Assembly (NCBI GenBank): GCA_934621295.1
Contig: CAKTVB010000001.1
Coordinates: 372,001-436,000, forward strand
Source of the DNA: an uncultured Collinsella sp.
Lineage (GTDB): Bacteria; Actinomycetota; Coriobacteriia; Coriobacteriales; Coriobacteriaceae
DNA length: 64,000 nucleotides
Direction of reading: 5' to 3'
A model generated the notes under the pieces. The model was not told where the DNA came from, did not search any database, and saw nothing but the letters and a program-made list of their open reading frames with translations. A program made the position numbers and the translations under genes. Below are positions 43,440-51,544 of this stretch, piece by piece. The stretch's first letter is position 1, and each line of letters begins with the position of its first letter.

Positions 43440-43651
43440 GGCGTTGCCTCCTCGTGCGTTTATTGCCCCGATTTTATCATGGGGCTTCTGGGGAGGTAGC
43501 TATGTATGGGGGAGGCAAAAGGCGGACGGCACTGCGCGCCGATTGGGCGAAAAGCGATTCGTGCCGAGTTTTTGCGGCATTTCATTGCGGCGCAAGCTTC
43601 AAACGAAAACAGGTCGCGCCCTGCCGGGTTCGAATCCTGGCGTAGGGGTAG

Positions 43652-43683
43652 AAAAAAGCCCGCTACCGGGAGGGTAACGGGCT
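43652..43683 (-). terminator. Distal duplicated tRNA-Glu terminator
   Basis: AGCCCGTTACC pairs with GGTAGCGGGCT, followed by TTTTTT on the minus strand. Confidence 0.75.
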
Positions 43684-43839
43684 CTCAAACACGATGGTGC
43701 CCCCAACGGGATGTCCGCGTGCGGCTTGCGCCGCCCGCTTCCGCTGCGGCGCTTTCGCGCCTTGCGTGCTGCGCTGGAAAACGCTGCGCGTTTCCTCAGC
43801 TCCGCGCCCTGCCGGGTTCGAATCCCGGCGTAGGGATAG

Positions 43840-43871
43840 AAAAAAGCCCGCTACCGGGAAGGTAACAGGCT
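43840..43871 (-). terminator. Intrinsic terminator of tRNA-Glu
   Basis: AGCCTGTTACC pairs with GGTAGCGGGCT (43845-43871), followed by six T residues on the minus strand. Confidence 0.85.
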
Positions 43872-43883
43872 TCTCAATTCAAA

Positions 43884-43960
43884 TGGTGCCCCCAACGGGA
43901 TTCGAACCCGTGATATCCACCTTGAAAGGGTGGCGTCCTTGGCCGCTAGACGATGGGGAC
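43884..43960 (-). tRNA. tRNA-Glu (anticodon UUC)
   Basis: 77 nt with encoded CCA. On the minus strand the acceptor GTCCCCA pairs with TGGGGGC, the anticodon loop is CTTTCAA (anticodon TTC), the T-arm is ACGGGTTCGAATCCCGT, and it ends ACCA. Reading frames antisense to it are not genes. Confidence 0.97.
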
Positions 43961-44113
43961 AGCGCAGTTGAGTATACCAGATATCTCGTATGCGAAAAGC
44001 TATCTTTCATGTTAATTCTCGATGTTAATCAGTTAACTTCTGGGACGAGGGGCATGCAGCACATATACTGTCTTTTTGCTTGTTCGTTCGACTGCTCAGA
44101 TCAAGGAGCTCAG

Positions 44114-44656
44114 ATGAAAACTCAGCAGATTGCCCGTGCCGGACTGTGCGTGGCGCTTTTGGCCGTTTCCGCGTGGGTGAGTGTTCCCCTCGGCCCCATT
44201 CCCTTTACCCTGCAGACCATGGCCTTGGCGCTTATTCCCGCTGTCCTTGATAGGCCTACGGCGATTCTCGCGGTTGCGGTGTATCTGCTTCTGGGCGCTA
44301 TCGGCTTGCCGGTATTCTCCGGCTTCTCGGGCGGCGTGATGCGTCTCGTAGGCCCCACTGGCGGCTTTTTGTGGGGCTTCCTCGTAGGCATGATCGCCGC
44401 CACGACGCTGGTGCGCTTGCTGCCCCAGACCATGCCGCTCTTTGCTCGCGTACTCGCAGCTGATGTTGCCTTGCTCGTCATTTCCTATGTGTGTGGAACG
44501 GCTCAGCTTATGGTCGTCGGCTCGATGGGTGTGGCGCCTGCCATGGCGGCGGCAGTCCTGCCGTTTATCCTGCCCGATGCTGCAAAGCTTGCCATCGGTG
44601 CCGGCGTGGGCTGCGCTGTAGACAAGGCGCTTTCTTCGATACTTGCCCGAGCGTAG
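44114..44656 (+). CDS. bioY: Biotin transporter S component BioY
   Basis: A 180-residue membrane protein with six hydrophobic helices and the BioY motif PIPFTLQTMALALIPAVLDRP followed by YLLLGAIGLPVFSGFSGG. It binds biotin and normally docks with an ECF module (EcfA/EcfT); the riboflavin module at 50747-53349 could be shared, which is inference. ATG 44114 follows AAGGAG. Three GTTAA repeats at 44011-44036 lie upstream and might be a BirA-type operator, weakly supported. Confidence 0.93.
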   Translation: MKTQQIARAGLCVALLAVSAWVSVPLGPIPFTLQTMALALIPAVLDRPTAILAVAVYLLLGAIGLPVFSGFSGGVMRLVGPTGGFLWGFLVGMIAATTLVRLLPQTMPLFARVLAADVALLVISYVCGTAQLMVVGSMGVAPAMAAAVLPFILPDAAKLAIGAGVGCAVDKALSSILARA

Positions 44657-44678
44657 TCATAAAGAGACCGAGCGTAAA

Positions 44679-44728
44679 AATAGCCCCGGCAGGATGCGGC
44701 ATACGTGCCTTTTCCTGCCGGGGCTATT
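44679..44728. terminator. Bidirectional terminator between bioY and 44769
   Basis: AATAGCCCCGGCAGGA (44679-44694) pairs with TCCTGCCGGGGCTATT (44713-44728). The minus strand is followed by TTTTTA, the plus strand by a weaker TGTGTTGT. Confidence 0.8.
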
Positions 44729-44768
44729 GTGTTGTGCCGCCGCGCACGACAGCTGCAGCTGCTTGATC

Positions 44769-45788
44769 TTAGAATCCTTGACGACGAGCGAACTCCTCGG
44801 AAAGCTCCTCCATGCCCTCAATCGACTGGATCCAGGTGGGAAAATCGGGAGTGTCCACGATGATGCTATCTGCTTCCCACACCGCCTGGTGCGTGAGATT
44901 CCAGGGCTCTTGCGGCTCGGGCCTCGTGGGCAGGTACGGTGTGAGATAGGTGGGATTGAGCAGGAAGAACGCTCCGCCGTCACAGCGCTGGGCAAAATCA
45001 CGCGCGGCGCGACGGGCGTTTTTGCGTCGACCGAGCTTATACAGCAACAGCGTGCGGCCCAGCAGGTACCAGGGGGACGATTCCAGCTCTTCGCCTCCCT
45101 CGTGGACCGTAGCGAAAAACCCGTCCTCGTCTTCAAGGCGGGCCTGCGCCAGCAAAATGGTGCCGACGGCGCGGTTGTCGTAACCGCGCGCACGCATGAC
45201 GCGCCTGGCATACGTGATGGCGGCACGATAGCGAGCACTTCCCAGGCAGCCGGTCGAGAGCGCTTCGAGCGTATGAAGCCAGCCAATCATCATGGGGCAC
45301 GAAAGCGTACGGCGCGCCATCTCTTCTTCGGAGAGCGACTCGTTCCAGTAATGCGGGGCGTCTGCATCAAAATCGGCAACTGTAGTGCTCAGATACTCGC
45401 ATGCCTGTTTCTCAAGCTGCATGATGTCGCCCAGGCAGTTGTCGAGAGGAACATCGGCCAAAAGGATATTCAACAGTTGCGCGTCAATGCAGCTGCGATC
45501 GGTTTCGATAATCTTGAAAAGCGAGAGGCGAATATCGTTAAAAAGCGCCTCGCGTTTCTTGTCGAATTCCTCGTCGGGAAGCTCCTCCAAGTGCTCGATG
45601 CCGTAAATGAGCTGTTCGCGAACGCGGGCATACGAAATGAGCGCCTGCGCTTGCACGGAGGTGGCATAGGAGTCGGGATCTTGCTCAATGCGTTCGTGCA
45701 GTAAATCCTCCGCCGCGGGAGTGAGGCCCGGGTGCTCTTGCTCGTACTCATACTGCAAAAACGCTGGAATATACTTGCGCGGATCCAT
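44769..45788 (-). CDS. Hypothetical TPR-like helical protein
   Basis: A 339-residue soluble protein made of helical hairpins of TPR type (for example YARRVMRARGYDNRAVGTILLAQARLED and RTLLLYKLGRRKNARRAARDFA in parts). No enzyme motif, signal or membrane segment is seen. It overlaps the stop of the 360-residue protein upstream by one base (TAATG). The two look like diverged paralogues: LFKIIETDRSCIDAQLLNIL here aligns with ILREAVELDPKNWDARRMLT there. A role as a protein-interaction scaffold is likely. The partner is unknown. Confidence 0.75.
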   Translation of the reverse strand: MDPRKYIPAFLQYEYEQEHPGLTPAAEDLLHERIEQDPDSYATSVQAQALISYARVREQLIYGIEHLEELPDEEFDKKREALFNDIRLSLFKIIETDRSCIDAQLLNILLADVPLDNCLGDIMQLEKQACEYLSTTVADFDADAPHYWNESLSEEEMARRTLSCPMMIGWLHTLEALSTGCLGSARYRAAITYARRVMRARGYDNRAVGTILLAQARLEDEDGFFATVHEGGEELESSPWYLLGRTLLLYKLGRRKNARRAARDFAQRCDGGAFFLLNPTYLTPYLPTRPEPQEPWNLTHQAVWEADSIIVDTPDFPTWIQSIEGMEELSEEFARRQGF

Positions 45789-46870
45789 TAGTTGTTACCC
45801 CGCTTTCGGGCGGCGTTTACCATCGCGGAAAGCTGTGCAACATCCTCGTCAAGCGCCGATTGCACCAGTTCGTGATTGGCGAGCCAAACGGCGAAGCCGG
45901 CGTTCTCGGGAGCTCCGAGGCCTTCCTGGAGCAGGGGAGTCGCTTCGCTGATGGCGAGGATGAGCTCATCTTGGCTGCCAGGCATCACGTTTACACGGGC
46001 ATACAGGCCGTCGGGAAACTCAGCTTGATAGAACAGTGCTTGCGATGTGTGCGGATAGGTACGCAAGAGGAGGCGGAGCACATGGCTCGCTCCTTCGAAG
46101 TCGAAAGCTCGGTATAAGACGTTGATCTGAGCGAGTAGACTCCAGGCATCCTGGCGTGGCTCGGACCTATCCGAGCGACGCGGCTGGATGGGGGAGGCTG
46201 CAAACGCGCGGGGATGCTCTGCCTTAAAGCGCTTAAGATCGGCGATGTCGCACTCCAACTTGGCAAGGGCGAGCATCGCGGTATAGCGAACATCGGCGGG
46301 ATCGTCGGGGGCGATTTCCAAAAGATCGCGCGCGGCGTCGAGGGAAAGCTTGTACTGGCCCGCTATGAGGGCGCGAGAAGAAAGGGCTGCAAGCCAGCGA
46401 AGATAGGGACGTTTGCCCAGGTCTTGAGCATATTCCTCGTCATAAGGATTGTCGGCAGACTTGACGAGCTCTTCGATATCGTGTTCGACGGCCGCGCGGT
46501 TGTCCAAAAGATAAGAGACGTACTCGTCGTTCGAGCTCGCGCAGATGGCCGTGAGCATGCGGCGAGCGTCCCAGTTCTTGGGGTCAAGCTCCACCGCTTC
46601 GCGCAAGATGGCCTCGGCGCGATCATCCTCTTTGTTGATCTGGTCTTCATCGGTGAGAAACGGCACCCGGTAGTCGGCAAGCTCTGCTGCCTTCGCAACC
46701 AAGTGGAACGAGCGGTCGCGGTCGGTTTTGACCAGCGCGTCCGGATCTCGTTGATATTGAGTCATGCCGCGCTCGATAACTGCGGTGTTGTCGAGCGGGT
46801 AGATATGCTCTCGACGTAAAAGCTCCAGGATGAGGCGCAGGCAGTCCTCTTGGATGGGATCGAACGCCAT
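45788..46870 (-). CDS. Hypothetical TPR-like helical protein, paralogue
   Basis: A 360-residue soluble helical protein. It contains TPR-like stretches (EDDRAEAILREAVELDPKNWDARRML and YKLSLDAARDLLEIAPDDPADVRY in parts). ATG 46870 follows GAGGGG. It is first of a two-gene operon with its paralogue at 44769-45788 and coupled through TAATG. It is divergent from the alcohol dehydrogenase at 47244. I know of no assigned function; I do not claim one. Confidence 0.75.
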   Translation of the reverse strand: MAFDPIQEDCLRLILELLRREHIYPLDNTAVIERGMTQYQRDPDALVKTDRDRSFHLVAKAAELADYRVPFLTDEDQINKEDDRAEAILREAVELDPKNWDARRMLTAICASSNDEYVSYLLDNRAAVEHDIEELVKSADNPYDEEYAQDLGKRPYLRWLAALSSRALIAGQYKLSLDAARDLLEIAPDDPADVRYTAMLALAKLECDIADLKRFKAEHPRAFAASPIQPRRSDRSEPRQDAWSLLAQINVLYRAFDFEGASHVLRLLLRTYPHTSQALFYQAEFPDGLYARVNVMPGSQDELILAISEATPLLQEGLGAPENAGFAVWLANHELVQSALDEDVAQLSAMVNAARKRGNN

Positions 46871-47050
46871 GGCCCCTCCTCTCTGCGTGTGTAATAGTCA
46901 AAAGTATAGAGCAGCGGAGCTGCTGTGCCAAAGAGCTATGTACCCAAGATGGAGATGTGCAACACACCGAGAAAAACTTACGTTTACGGAAAAACGAAAG
47001 GCGTGAATGGGGATAAAACCTATACTTTCATCGGTACGCGGAACGGAGCT

Positions 47051-47205
47051 GTTTCGAATGTCCTTTCGAAACCCTAACCGTAAGCGGAACCTGCCATGAG
47101 ACGGGAATAATATCCTCTTATGGTAAAGCGTTTGAGCACACCGTCGCCTGATGCGCTCGTCGCTGTTTTTGGTCCTTGCGGAGCCAATTAGGTGCTCCGT
47201 ATTAA
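47051..47205 (+). promoter_or_regulatory. Upstream region of the alcohol dehydrogenase gene
   Basis: A dyad GTTTCGAA (47051-47058) / TTCGAAAC (47065-47072) with 6-nt spacing is a likely operator. A promoter-like pair TTGCGG (47176-47181), 18 bp, TATTAA (47200-47205) follows, then a hairpin ACAAGCC/GGCTTGT (47207-47226) next to the ribosome site. Confidence 0.45.
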
Positions 47206-47243
47206 TACAAGCCGAGAGGGGCTTGTCGATTTGGAGGCAAGGT

Positions 47244-48467
47244 ATGGGACGTTTTACTAACCCGCGTGATCTGTATTTCGGTGAGGGCGCTCGCCACGAG
47301 GTGAAGAACCTCAAGGGCAAGAAGGCCATCATCGTTTCCGGCGGCAGCTCTATGCGCCGCGGCGGCTTCCTGCAGGACGTTGAGGCTGACCTCAAAGAGG
47401 CCGGCATGGAGGTCCAGCTTTTCGAGGGCGTCGAGTCCGATCCCTCCATCGAGACCGTCATGAAGGGCGCAGCCGCTATGCGCGACTTCGAGCCCGACTG
47501 GATCGTCGCTATCGGCGGCGGCTCCCCGATCGATGCCGCTAAGGCCATGTGGGTCTTCTACGAGTATCCCGATGAGTCCTTCGAGAACATCATCCAGCCG
47601 TTCAGCTTCCCCGAGCTTCGCCAGAAGGCTCACTTCTGCGCCATCTCCTCTACCTCCGGTACCGCTACCGAGGTCACTGCCTTCTCCGTCATTACCGACT
47701 ACGCCAAGGGCATCAAGTACCCGCTGGCCGACTTCAACATCACGCCTGATGTTGCCATCGTCGACCCCGAGCTCACCTACACCATGCCTGCTAAGCTTTG
47801 CGCTCACACCGGTATGGACGCTCTGACGCACTGCATGGAGGCCTACGTTTCCACCTTTGCTTCCATGTTTACCGACGCCAATGCTCTCCATGGCATCCGC
47901 GAGATCGTCGAGTGGCTGCCCAAGTCCTATGCTGGCGACCATGAGGCCCGTCAGCATATGCATGAGGCTCAGTGCATCGCCGGCATCGCCTTCTCTTCGG
48001 GCCTGCTCGGTATCGTCCACTCTATGGCTCACAAGACCGGTGCTGCCTTTGAGAATGGCCACATCATCCATGGTGCTGCTAACGCTATGTACCTCGGCAA
48101 GGTCATCCAGTGGAACTCCAAGGATCCGCGCGCTGCCGAGCGTTACGCCTACGTTGCCAAGGAGGTCCTGCACCTTCCCGGCGAGACCAACGAGGAGCTC
48201 ATCGCTTCGCTTGTCCAGAAGATTCGCGACCTCAACGACCAACTCAACATCCCGCAGTCCATCAAGGACTACGCGAACGGTGGCGTGAAGGTCGACGCTG
48301 AGAACCCGCAGATGGTTTCCGAGGAGGAGTTCCTCGCCAAGCTGCCCGAGATCGCAGCGAACGCCGAGACCGACGCCTGCACGCCCGAGAACCCGCGCGA
48401 GACCAAGGCTGCCGACTTCGAGAAGATTCTCAAGGCTTGCTACTACGACACCGACATCGATTTCTAA
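47244..48467 (+). CDS. Iron-containing alcohol dehydrogenase
   Basis: A 407-residue group III (Fe-dependent) dehydrogenase resembling butanol dehydrogenases. The nucleotide-binding motif is IVAIGGGSPIDAAKAM. STSGTATEVTAFSVIT and TGMDALTHCMEAY are family signatures, and GIVHSMAHKTGAAFENGHIIHGAANA supplies the metal-ligand His residues. ATG 47244 follows GGAGGCAAGG; the longer frame is excluded. It probably reduces an aldehyde with NAD(P)H during fermentation. Codon use is highly biased to C/T-ending preferred codons, as in highly expressed genes here. Confidence 0.93.
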   Translation: MGRFTNPRDLYFGEGARHEVKNLKGKKAIIVSGGSSMRRGGFLQDVEADLKEAGMEVQLFEGVESDPSIETVMKGAAAMRDFEPDWIVAIGGGSPIDAAKAMWVFYEYPDESFENIIQPFSFPELRQKAHFCAISSTSGTATEVTAFSVITDYAKGIKYPLADFNITPDVAIVDPELTYTMPAKLCAHTGMDALTHCMEAYVSTFASMFTDANALHGIREIVEWLPKSYAGDHEARQHMHEAQCIAGIAFSSGLLGIVHSMAHKTGAAFENGHIIHGAANAMYLGKVIQWNSKDPRAAERYAYVAKEVLHLPGETNEELIASLVQKIRDLNDQLNIPQSIKDYANGGVKVDAENPQMVSEEEFLAKLPEIAANAETDACTPENPRETKAADFEKILKACYYDTDIDF

Positions 48468-48496
48468 GATAAAATCCTAGGTGTTTAGCCATTGCG

Positions 48497-48533
48497 AGAC
48501 CCCTGCGCCTTCGTGGTGCAGGGGTCTTTTTTG
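48497..48533 (+). terminator. Intrinsic terminator of the alcohol dehydrogenase gene
   Basis: AGACCCCTGC (48497-48506) pairs with GCAGGGGTCT (48518-48527), followed by TTTTTT. Confidence 0.9.
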
Positions 48534-48550
48534 TGGAAGCGAGGGGTAGC

Positions 48551-49639
48551 ATGCCAGTGGTATTTGGGGCTCCGGGACGGTATGTGCAAGGGCCGGGGGA
48601 GCTTGGACATCTTGGCGCTCGCGTCGCGCACCTGGGCCATCGCGCGTTCATCGTGCTTGACCCCGGGACCGATGGGCGCGTTGGACAGACGGTTGATGAG
48701 GGTTTTTCGGGCTGTGAAAGCGCCTCGAAGCCGGTGTTTCGCGTGTACGACGGTCCGTGCTCCGAGCGAGCTTGCCGAGGCCTGGCCCGCGCTTGCGTGC
48801 AGCTCAAGTGCGATTGCGTTGTGGGTATGGGCGGCGGCAAGATGCTCGACATCGCAAAGGCTGTGGCGTACTACGCGGAGCTTCCGTTGTGCGTGGCGCC
48901 TACGGTGGCCTCGAGCGATGCTCCGTGCAGCGCGCTTTCGGTGCTCTACGACGATGGGGGCAGTTTTGACAAGTATTTGCATCTCAATCGAGCTCCCGAT
49001 TTGGTGGTGGTCGATTCGGCCGTCATCGCGCGTGCGCCGGCGCATTTGCTCGTGGCGGGCATGGGTGATGCGCTCGCTACGTACTTTGAAGCGCGGGCAT
49101 GTAGGGAGTCGGCTGGCGAGAACGAGCTGGCGGGAGCGTCCGGCGTTGCCGCGATGGCACTCGCTCGGTCTTGCTTCGAAGTGCTTATGGCAGATGGTTT
49201 GCAGGCTAAGGCCGATGTTGAAGCGGGGGAGCTCACTTCCGCCGTCGAGCGTGTGATCGAATGCAATATTCTTTGTTCGGGCATTGGCTTTGAGAGCGGC
49301 GGACTGTCGCTTGCGCATGCTGTTGCCAACGGACTTACTGTTCTTGAGGGCGTGCGCGTGGCGCATGGTCTTGCCGTGACGTATGGATTGTCGGTGCAGT
49401 TCGCTGCAGCTGCAGCGTTGGCGGGCAAGCCTTTAGGGGACGAGGAGGCTCGCGCGTTGGCATTTTGCCATGCTGCTGGCTTGCCAACGTGCCTTGCAGA
49501 CCTGGGATTGGATACCTTGTCCGAGGAAGATTTGCATTTGGTTGCCGCGCGTGCGCTTTCGTGTACGAGGAATATCGGCAATGTGCCGTATGTGCTTGAT
49601 GCTGGCGCTCTGGAGCGTTTTCTTCGCGTAGCGTGTTAA
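48551..49639 (+). CDS. Glycerol dehydrogenase-like iron-containing dehydrogenase
   Basis: A 362-residue protein of the GldA branch. PVVFGAPGRYVQGPGEL at the N-terminus, VVGMGGGKMLDIAKAVAY (NAD site), APTVASSDAPCSALSVLY, and the metal ligands in LLVAGMGDALATYFEARA, GLSLAHAVANG and VRVAHGLAVTYG match glycerol dehydrogenases (glycerol to dihydroxyacetone with NAD). ATG 48551 uses a GAGGGG site; a GTG 18 nt earlier is also possible. It follows the other Fe-ADH directly, but with a terminator between, and its codon use is less biased. Confidence 0.9.
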   Translation: MPVVFGAPGRYVQGPGELGHLGARVAHLGHRAFIVLDPGTDGRVGQTVDEGFSGCESASKPVFRVYDGPCSERACRGLARACVQLKCDCVVGMGGGKMLDIAKAVAYYAELPLCVAPTVASSDAPCSALSVLYDDGGSFDKYLHLNRAPDLVVVDSAVIARAPAHLLVAGMGDALATYFEARACRESAGENELAGASGVAAMALARSCFEVLMADGLQAKADVEAGELTSAVERVIECNILCSGIGFESGGLSLAHAVANGLTVLEGVRVAHGLAVTYGLSVQFAAAAALAGKPLGDEEARALAFCHAAGLPTCLADLGLDTLSEEDLHLVAARALSCTRNIGNVPYVLDAGALERFLRVAC

Positions 49640-49728
49640 AGACTAAGCATTCGTTGGCTCGGATGCTCTAGGTTCTGTTTGGGCAAACGCGGTGTCGCTT
49701 TTGTTCTGAACGCCACCTTCTACGAGTG

Positions 49729-49772
49729 CGGGCGCCCCTTCGTATTTCGCTTGGGAGACGAAGGGGCGCCCG
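49729..49772. terminator. Large hairpin between convergent genes
   Basis: A perfect 15-bp stem, CGGGCGCCCCTTCGT (49729-49743) with ACGAAGGGGCGCCCG (49758-49772), and a 14-nt loop. No T-run on either strand, so it is an atypical bidirectional terminator or transcript-end stabiliser. Confidence 0.55.
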
Positions 49773-49801
49773 TTGCATTGAACGTTGTCGATGGGGCGTG
49801 G

Positions 49802-50233
49802 CTACGCGAGGTCGTCGAGTTTAACGATACGCTCGCTGCCGTCGATGTCGCAAAAGCGTGCGGTGCCGGCCTCGACGCTAAAGAAGGCAAGGCGTCCATC
49901 GTCGGCGCTTTCGTGATGCTCGCCGATGCCGACCATGTGCTTGAACCCCGCCTGACGTACGGCATCGCTTGCCTGGGCGTCGTCTGCCAGGTTGGCCGTT
50001 CCTGAAAGGACGATCCAGCACTCGCCAGGCTTCCAGCCGGAGAGCTCGAACTTGGGATGAGCTTCGAGCTCGAACCAGACATCCTTGTCGCGCGACGTGC
50101 AAAACCAGAGCTTCCCGGCGTCTGCCATGGCAAACGAGAATGGACGCACACGCGGTTGGGTGGGGTCATTAACATCGATGGTGGCAAGGTACCATGCGGG
50201 CACGCGGCGAAGATACGAGACGATTTCGTCCAT
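49802..50233 (-). CDS. Pyridoxamine 5'-phosphate oxidase-fold protein
   Basis: A 143-residue split-barrel flavin-binding-type protein. The segment VPAWYLATIDVNDPTQPRVRPFSF and KLWFCTSRDKDVWFELEAHPKFELSG (in parts) match small PNPOx-like/general stress protein 26 relatives. ATG 50233 follows AAGGAGC. It is a paralogue of the next gene upstream. It could be an F420- or FMN-linked reductase or a flavin-binding protein; specific chemistry cannot be told. Confidence 0.85.
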   Translation of the reverse strand: MDEIVSYLRRVPAWYLATIDVNDPTQPRVRPFSFAMADAGKLWFCTSRDKDVWFELEAHPKFELSGWKPGECWIVLSGTANLADDAQASDAVRQAGFKHMVGIGEHHESADDGRLAFFSVEAGTARFCDIDGSERIVKLDDLA

Positions 50234-50264
50234 GAACGGCTCCTTTTTGGCGGTGAATGACAGA

Positions 50265-50298
50265 ATGTGACAAATTAAACCTGTCGACTTTTTGTCAC
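50265..50298. repeat. 34-bp interspersed motif, copy 2
   Basis: On the minus strand GTGACA, 7 nt, GACAGGTTTA, A, TTTGTCACAT, matching 11889-11922. Flanked by one extra pair, it makes a 10-bp dyad ATGTGACAAA (50265-50274) / TTTGTCACAT (50291-50300) just upstream of the 49802-50233 gene and directly after the stop of the 50300 gene. Confidence 0.75.
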
Positions 50299-50299
50299 A

Positions 50300-50731
50300 T
50301 TAGAGGGGGAGGGGTTTCCATTCGTCGTGGTTGCAGATCCAGGCTTGGGGGTCTTCGAGGCTGAAGAAAACGAGAGTTGGGTCGTTTGCGCCGTCGTAGT
50401 GCTCGCCCAAGCTTTCCAGATGCTTCCAGCCTGCTGTGCGGATTTCGTCAGAGACGCAGTCGTCCATGCCGGCGCGGCCACGCAGGATAAGCCAGCCATG
50501 ACCCGGCCACCAAGCGGTCGCCTCCATCAACGGGTTTTGTAGCAGCTCCTGCCAGACGTCCTTTGTGGTTGCCGTACAAAACCACAGTTTTCCGTCTTGC
50601 TTGGCGGCAAACGAGAACGGCCTCACGTGAGGCTGGTTATCGACGCTCGTTGCAAGATACCAAGCGGGGATGGATGTGAGGTAAGCAAGCGCGGTGTCGA
50701 TGCCGCTTTTGGTGGTAGAGGAATCGTCCAT
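50300..50731 (-). CDS. Pyridoxamine 5'-phosphate oxidase-fold protein, paralogue
   Basis: A 143-residue protein sharing the whole pattern of the 49802-50233 protein: IPAWYLATSVDNQPHVRPFSFA, KLWFCTATTKDVWQELLQNP and LESLGEHYDGANDPTLVFFSLED against GIGEHHESADDGRLAFFSVEA. ATG 50731 follows AAGGAG. The pair arose by local duplication. Likely flavin- or PLP-binding; function unassigned. It begins 15 bp after the end of ecfT, so it may be read from the riboflavin-transport operon. Confidence 0.85.
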   Translation of the reverse strand: MDDSSTTKSGIDTALAYLTSIPAWYLATSVDNQPHVRPFSFAAKQDGKLWFCTATTKDVWQELLQNPLMEATAWWPGHGWLILRGRAGMDDCVSDEIRTAGWKHLESLGEHYDGANDPTLVFFSLEDPQAWICNHDEWKPLPL

Positions 50732-50746
50732 AGGGCTCTCCTTCTT

Positions 50747-51544
50747 TCAGAGCAGGATGATGACGGCTGCAGCGCAGGCGATAAGCACGACCATGAAGAC
50801 TGCGACCGCAGCGTCGCTTGCGCAAAAACGCAGCGGATGCAGGCGCGTGCGGCCCATCTCTCCGTGGTAGCAACGTGCATCCATGGCCGAGGCGAGGGTC
50901 TCTGCATGGCGAAATACGCTTGCGAACAGCGGAATCGAGATAGAGGAAAGGAACTTTAGGCTGCCAAGGGGGCCGCTAGCCACTTTCGCTCCACGACTCA
51001 CCTGCGCCTGGTAGGTTTGGGAAAGCTCGGTTGCGAACTGGGGCATAAAGCGCAGGGCGATACCGAGAATCATGCCGATCTCATGCGCGGGAAAACCAAT
51101 GCGTGCAAGTGGCATGAGCAGGCGCTCGACCGCTTGCGTAAGGTCGAGCGTGGTGGTGGTCATGGTGACGAGGCTCATCCCGCACATCATCAAGAACATA
51201 CGACATGCGATAAAGCAGCAGGAATAAACGCTGCCTTCGCTGATTTGAATAAAGCCGATGTGGAAAAGGGTGCGGCCGCTCTGCTCGGTAAAGAGCGTGA
51301 GGATAGCCACGAACGCAACGAGCACCAGAAGCGGCGCCACCGAGCGCGCGGCGTAGCGGGCGGGAATGTGCGCCATGGCATACGAGATACCGATACCGAC
51401 GGCGAGCACGGCGAGTGCGGGGAACGAATGCGATGCCAGGGCGATGAACAAAAAGCCAAACCCGGCAAGCAGCTTGGTGCGCGGATCGAGGCGATGGACG
51501 AACGAACGGCCAGCGTAGTAGCTTCCAAAGGAGAAGGTCTCCAT
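50747..51544 (-). CDS. ecfT: ECF transporter T component
   Basis: A 265-residue membrane protein with about five to six helices (PRTKLLAGFGFLFIALASHSFPALAVLAVGIG in parts) and the two cytoplasmic coupling-helix signatures, QAQVSRGAKVASG and AMDARCYHGE, that contact EcfA ATPases. It couples ATP hydrolysis to toppling of the S component. It overlaps the EcfA stop (TAATG) in the ribU-ecfA-ecfT operon. Confidence 0.93.
   Translation of the reverse strand: METFSFGSYYAGRSFVHRLDPRTKLLAGFGFLFIALASHSFPALAVLAVGIGISYAMAHIPARYAARSVAPLLVLVAFVAILTLFTEQSGRTLFHIGFIQISEGSVYSCCFIACRMFLMMCGMSLVTMTTTTLDLTQAVERLLMPLARIGFPAHEIGMILGIALRFMPQFATELSQTYQAQVSRGAKVASGPLGSLKFLSSISIPLFASVFRHAETLASAMDARCYHGEMGRTRLHPLRFCASDAAVAVFMVVLIACAAAVIILL

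Larger units (their letters stand above)
43615..43900 (-). repeat. Duplicated tRNA-Glu 3' end around a structured spacer
   Basis: An ~97-bp direct repeat (43615-43711 and 43803-43900) contains, reading with the tRNA, the last 17 nt of tRNA-Glu with CCA, a terminator, and an inverted T-arm (around 43621-43640 and 43810-43830) followed by CAGGGCGCG. The spacer 43712-43802 is GC-rich hairpins: on the minus strand GCGGC-GCAA-GCCGC, GGCGC-GAAA-GCGCC and GGAAACGC-GCA-GCGTTTTCC. Order and sequence match the unit after tmRNA (11597-11877). Confidence 0.85.

Noticed and set aside
43694..44113. Open frame with VPPTGFEPVIS-like sequence running into bioY
   Set aside because: It is antisense to tRNA-Glu and reads through the duplicated 3'-end unit; bioY starts at ATG 44114 with its own ribosome site.
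50265..50300. CRP/FNR-type site
   Set aside because: TGTGA and TCACA are present but much farther apart than the 6 bp needed.
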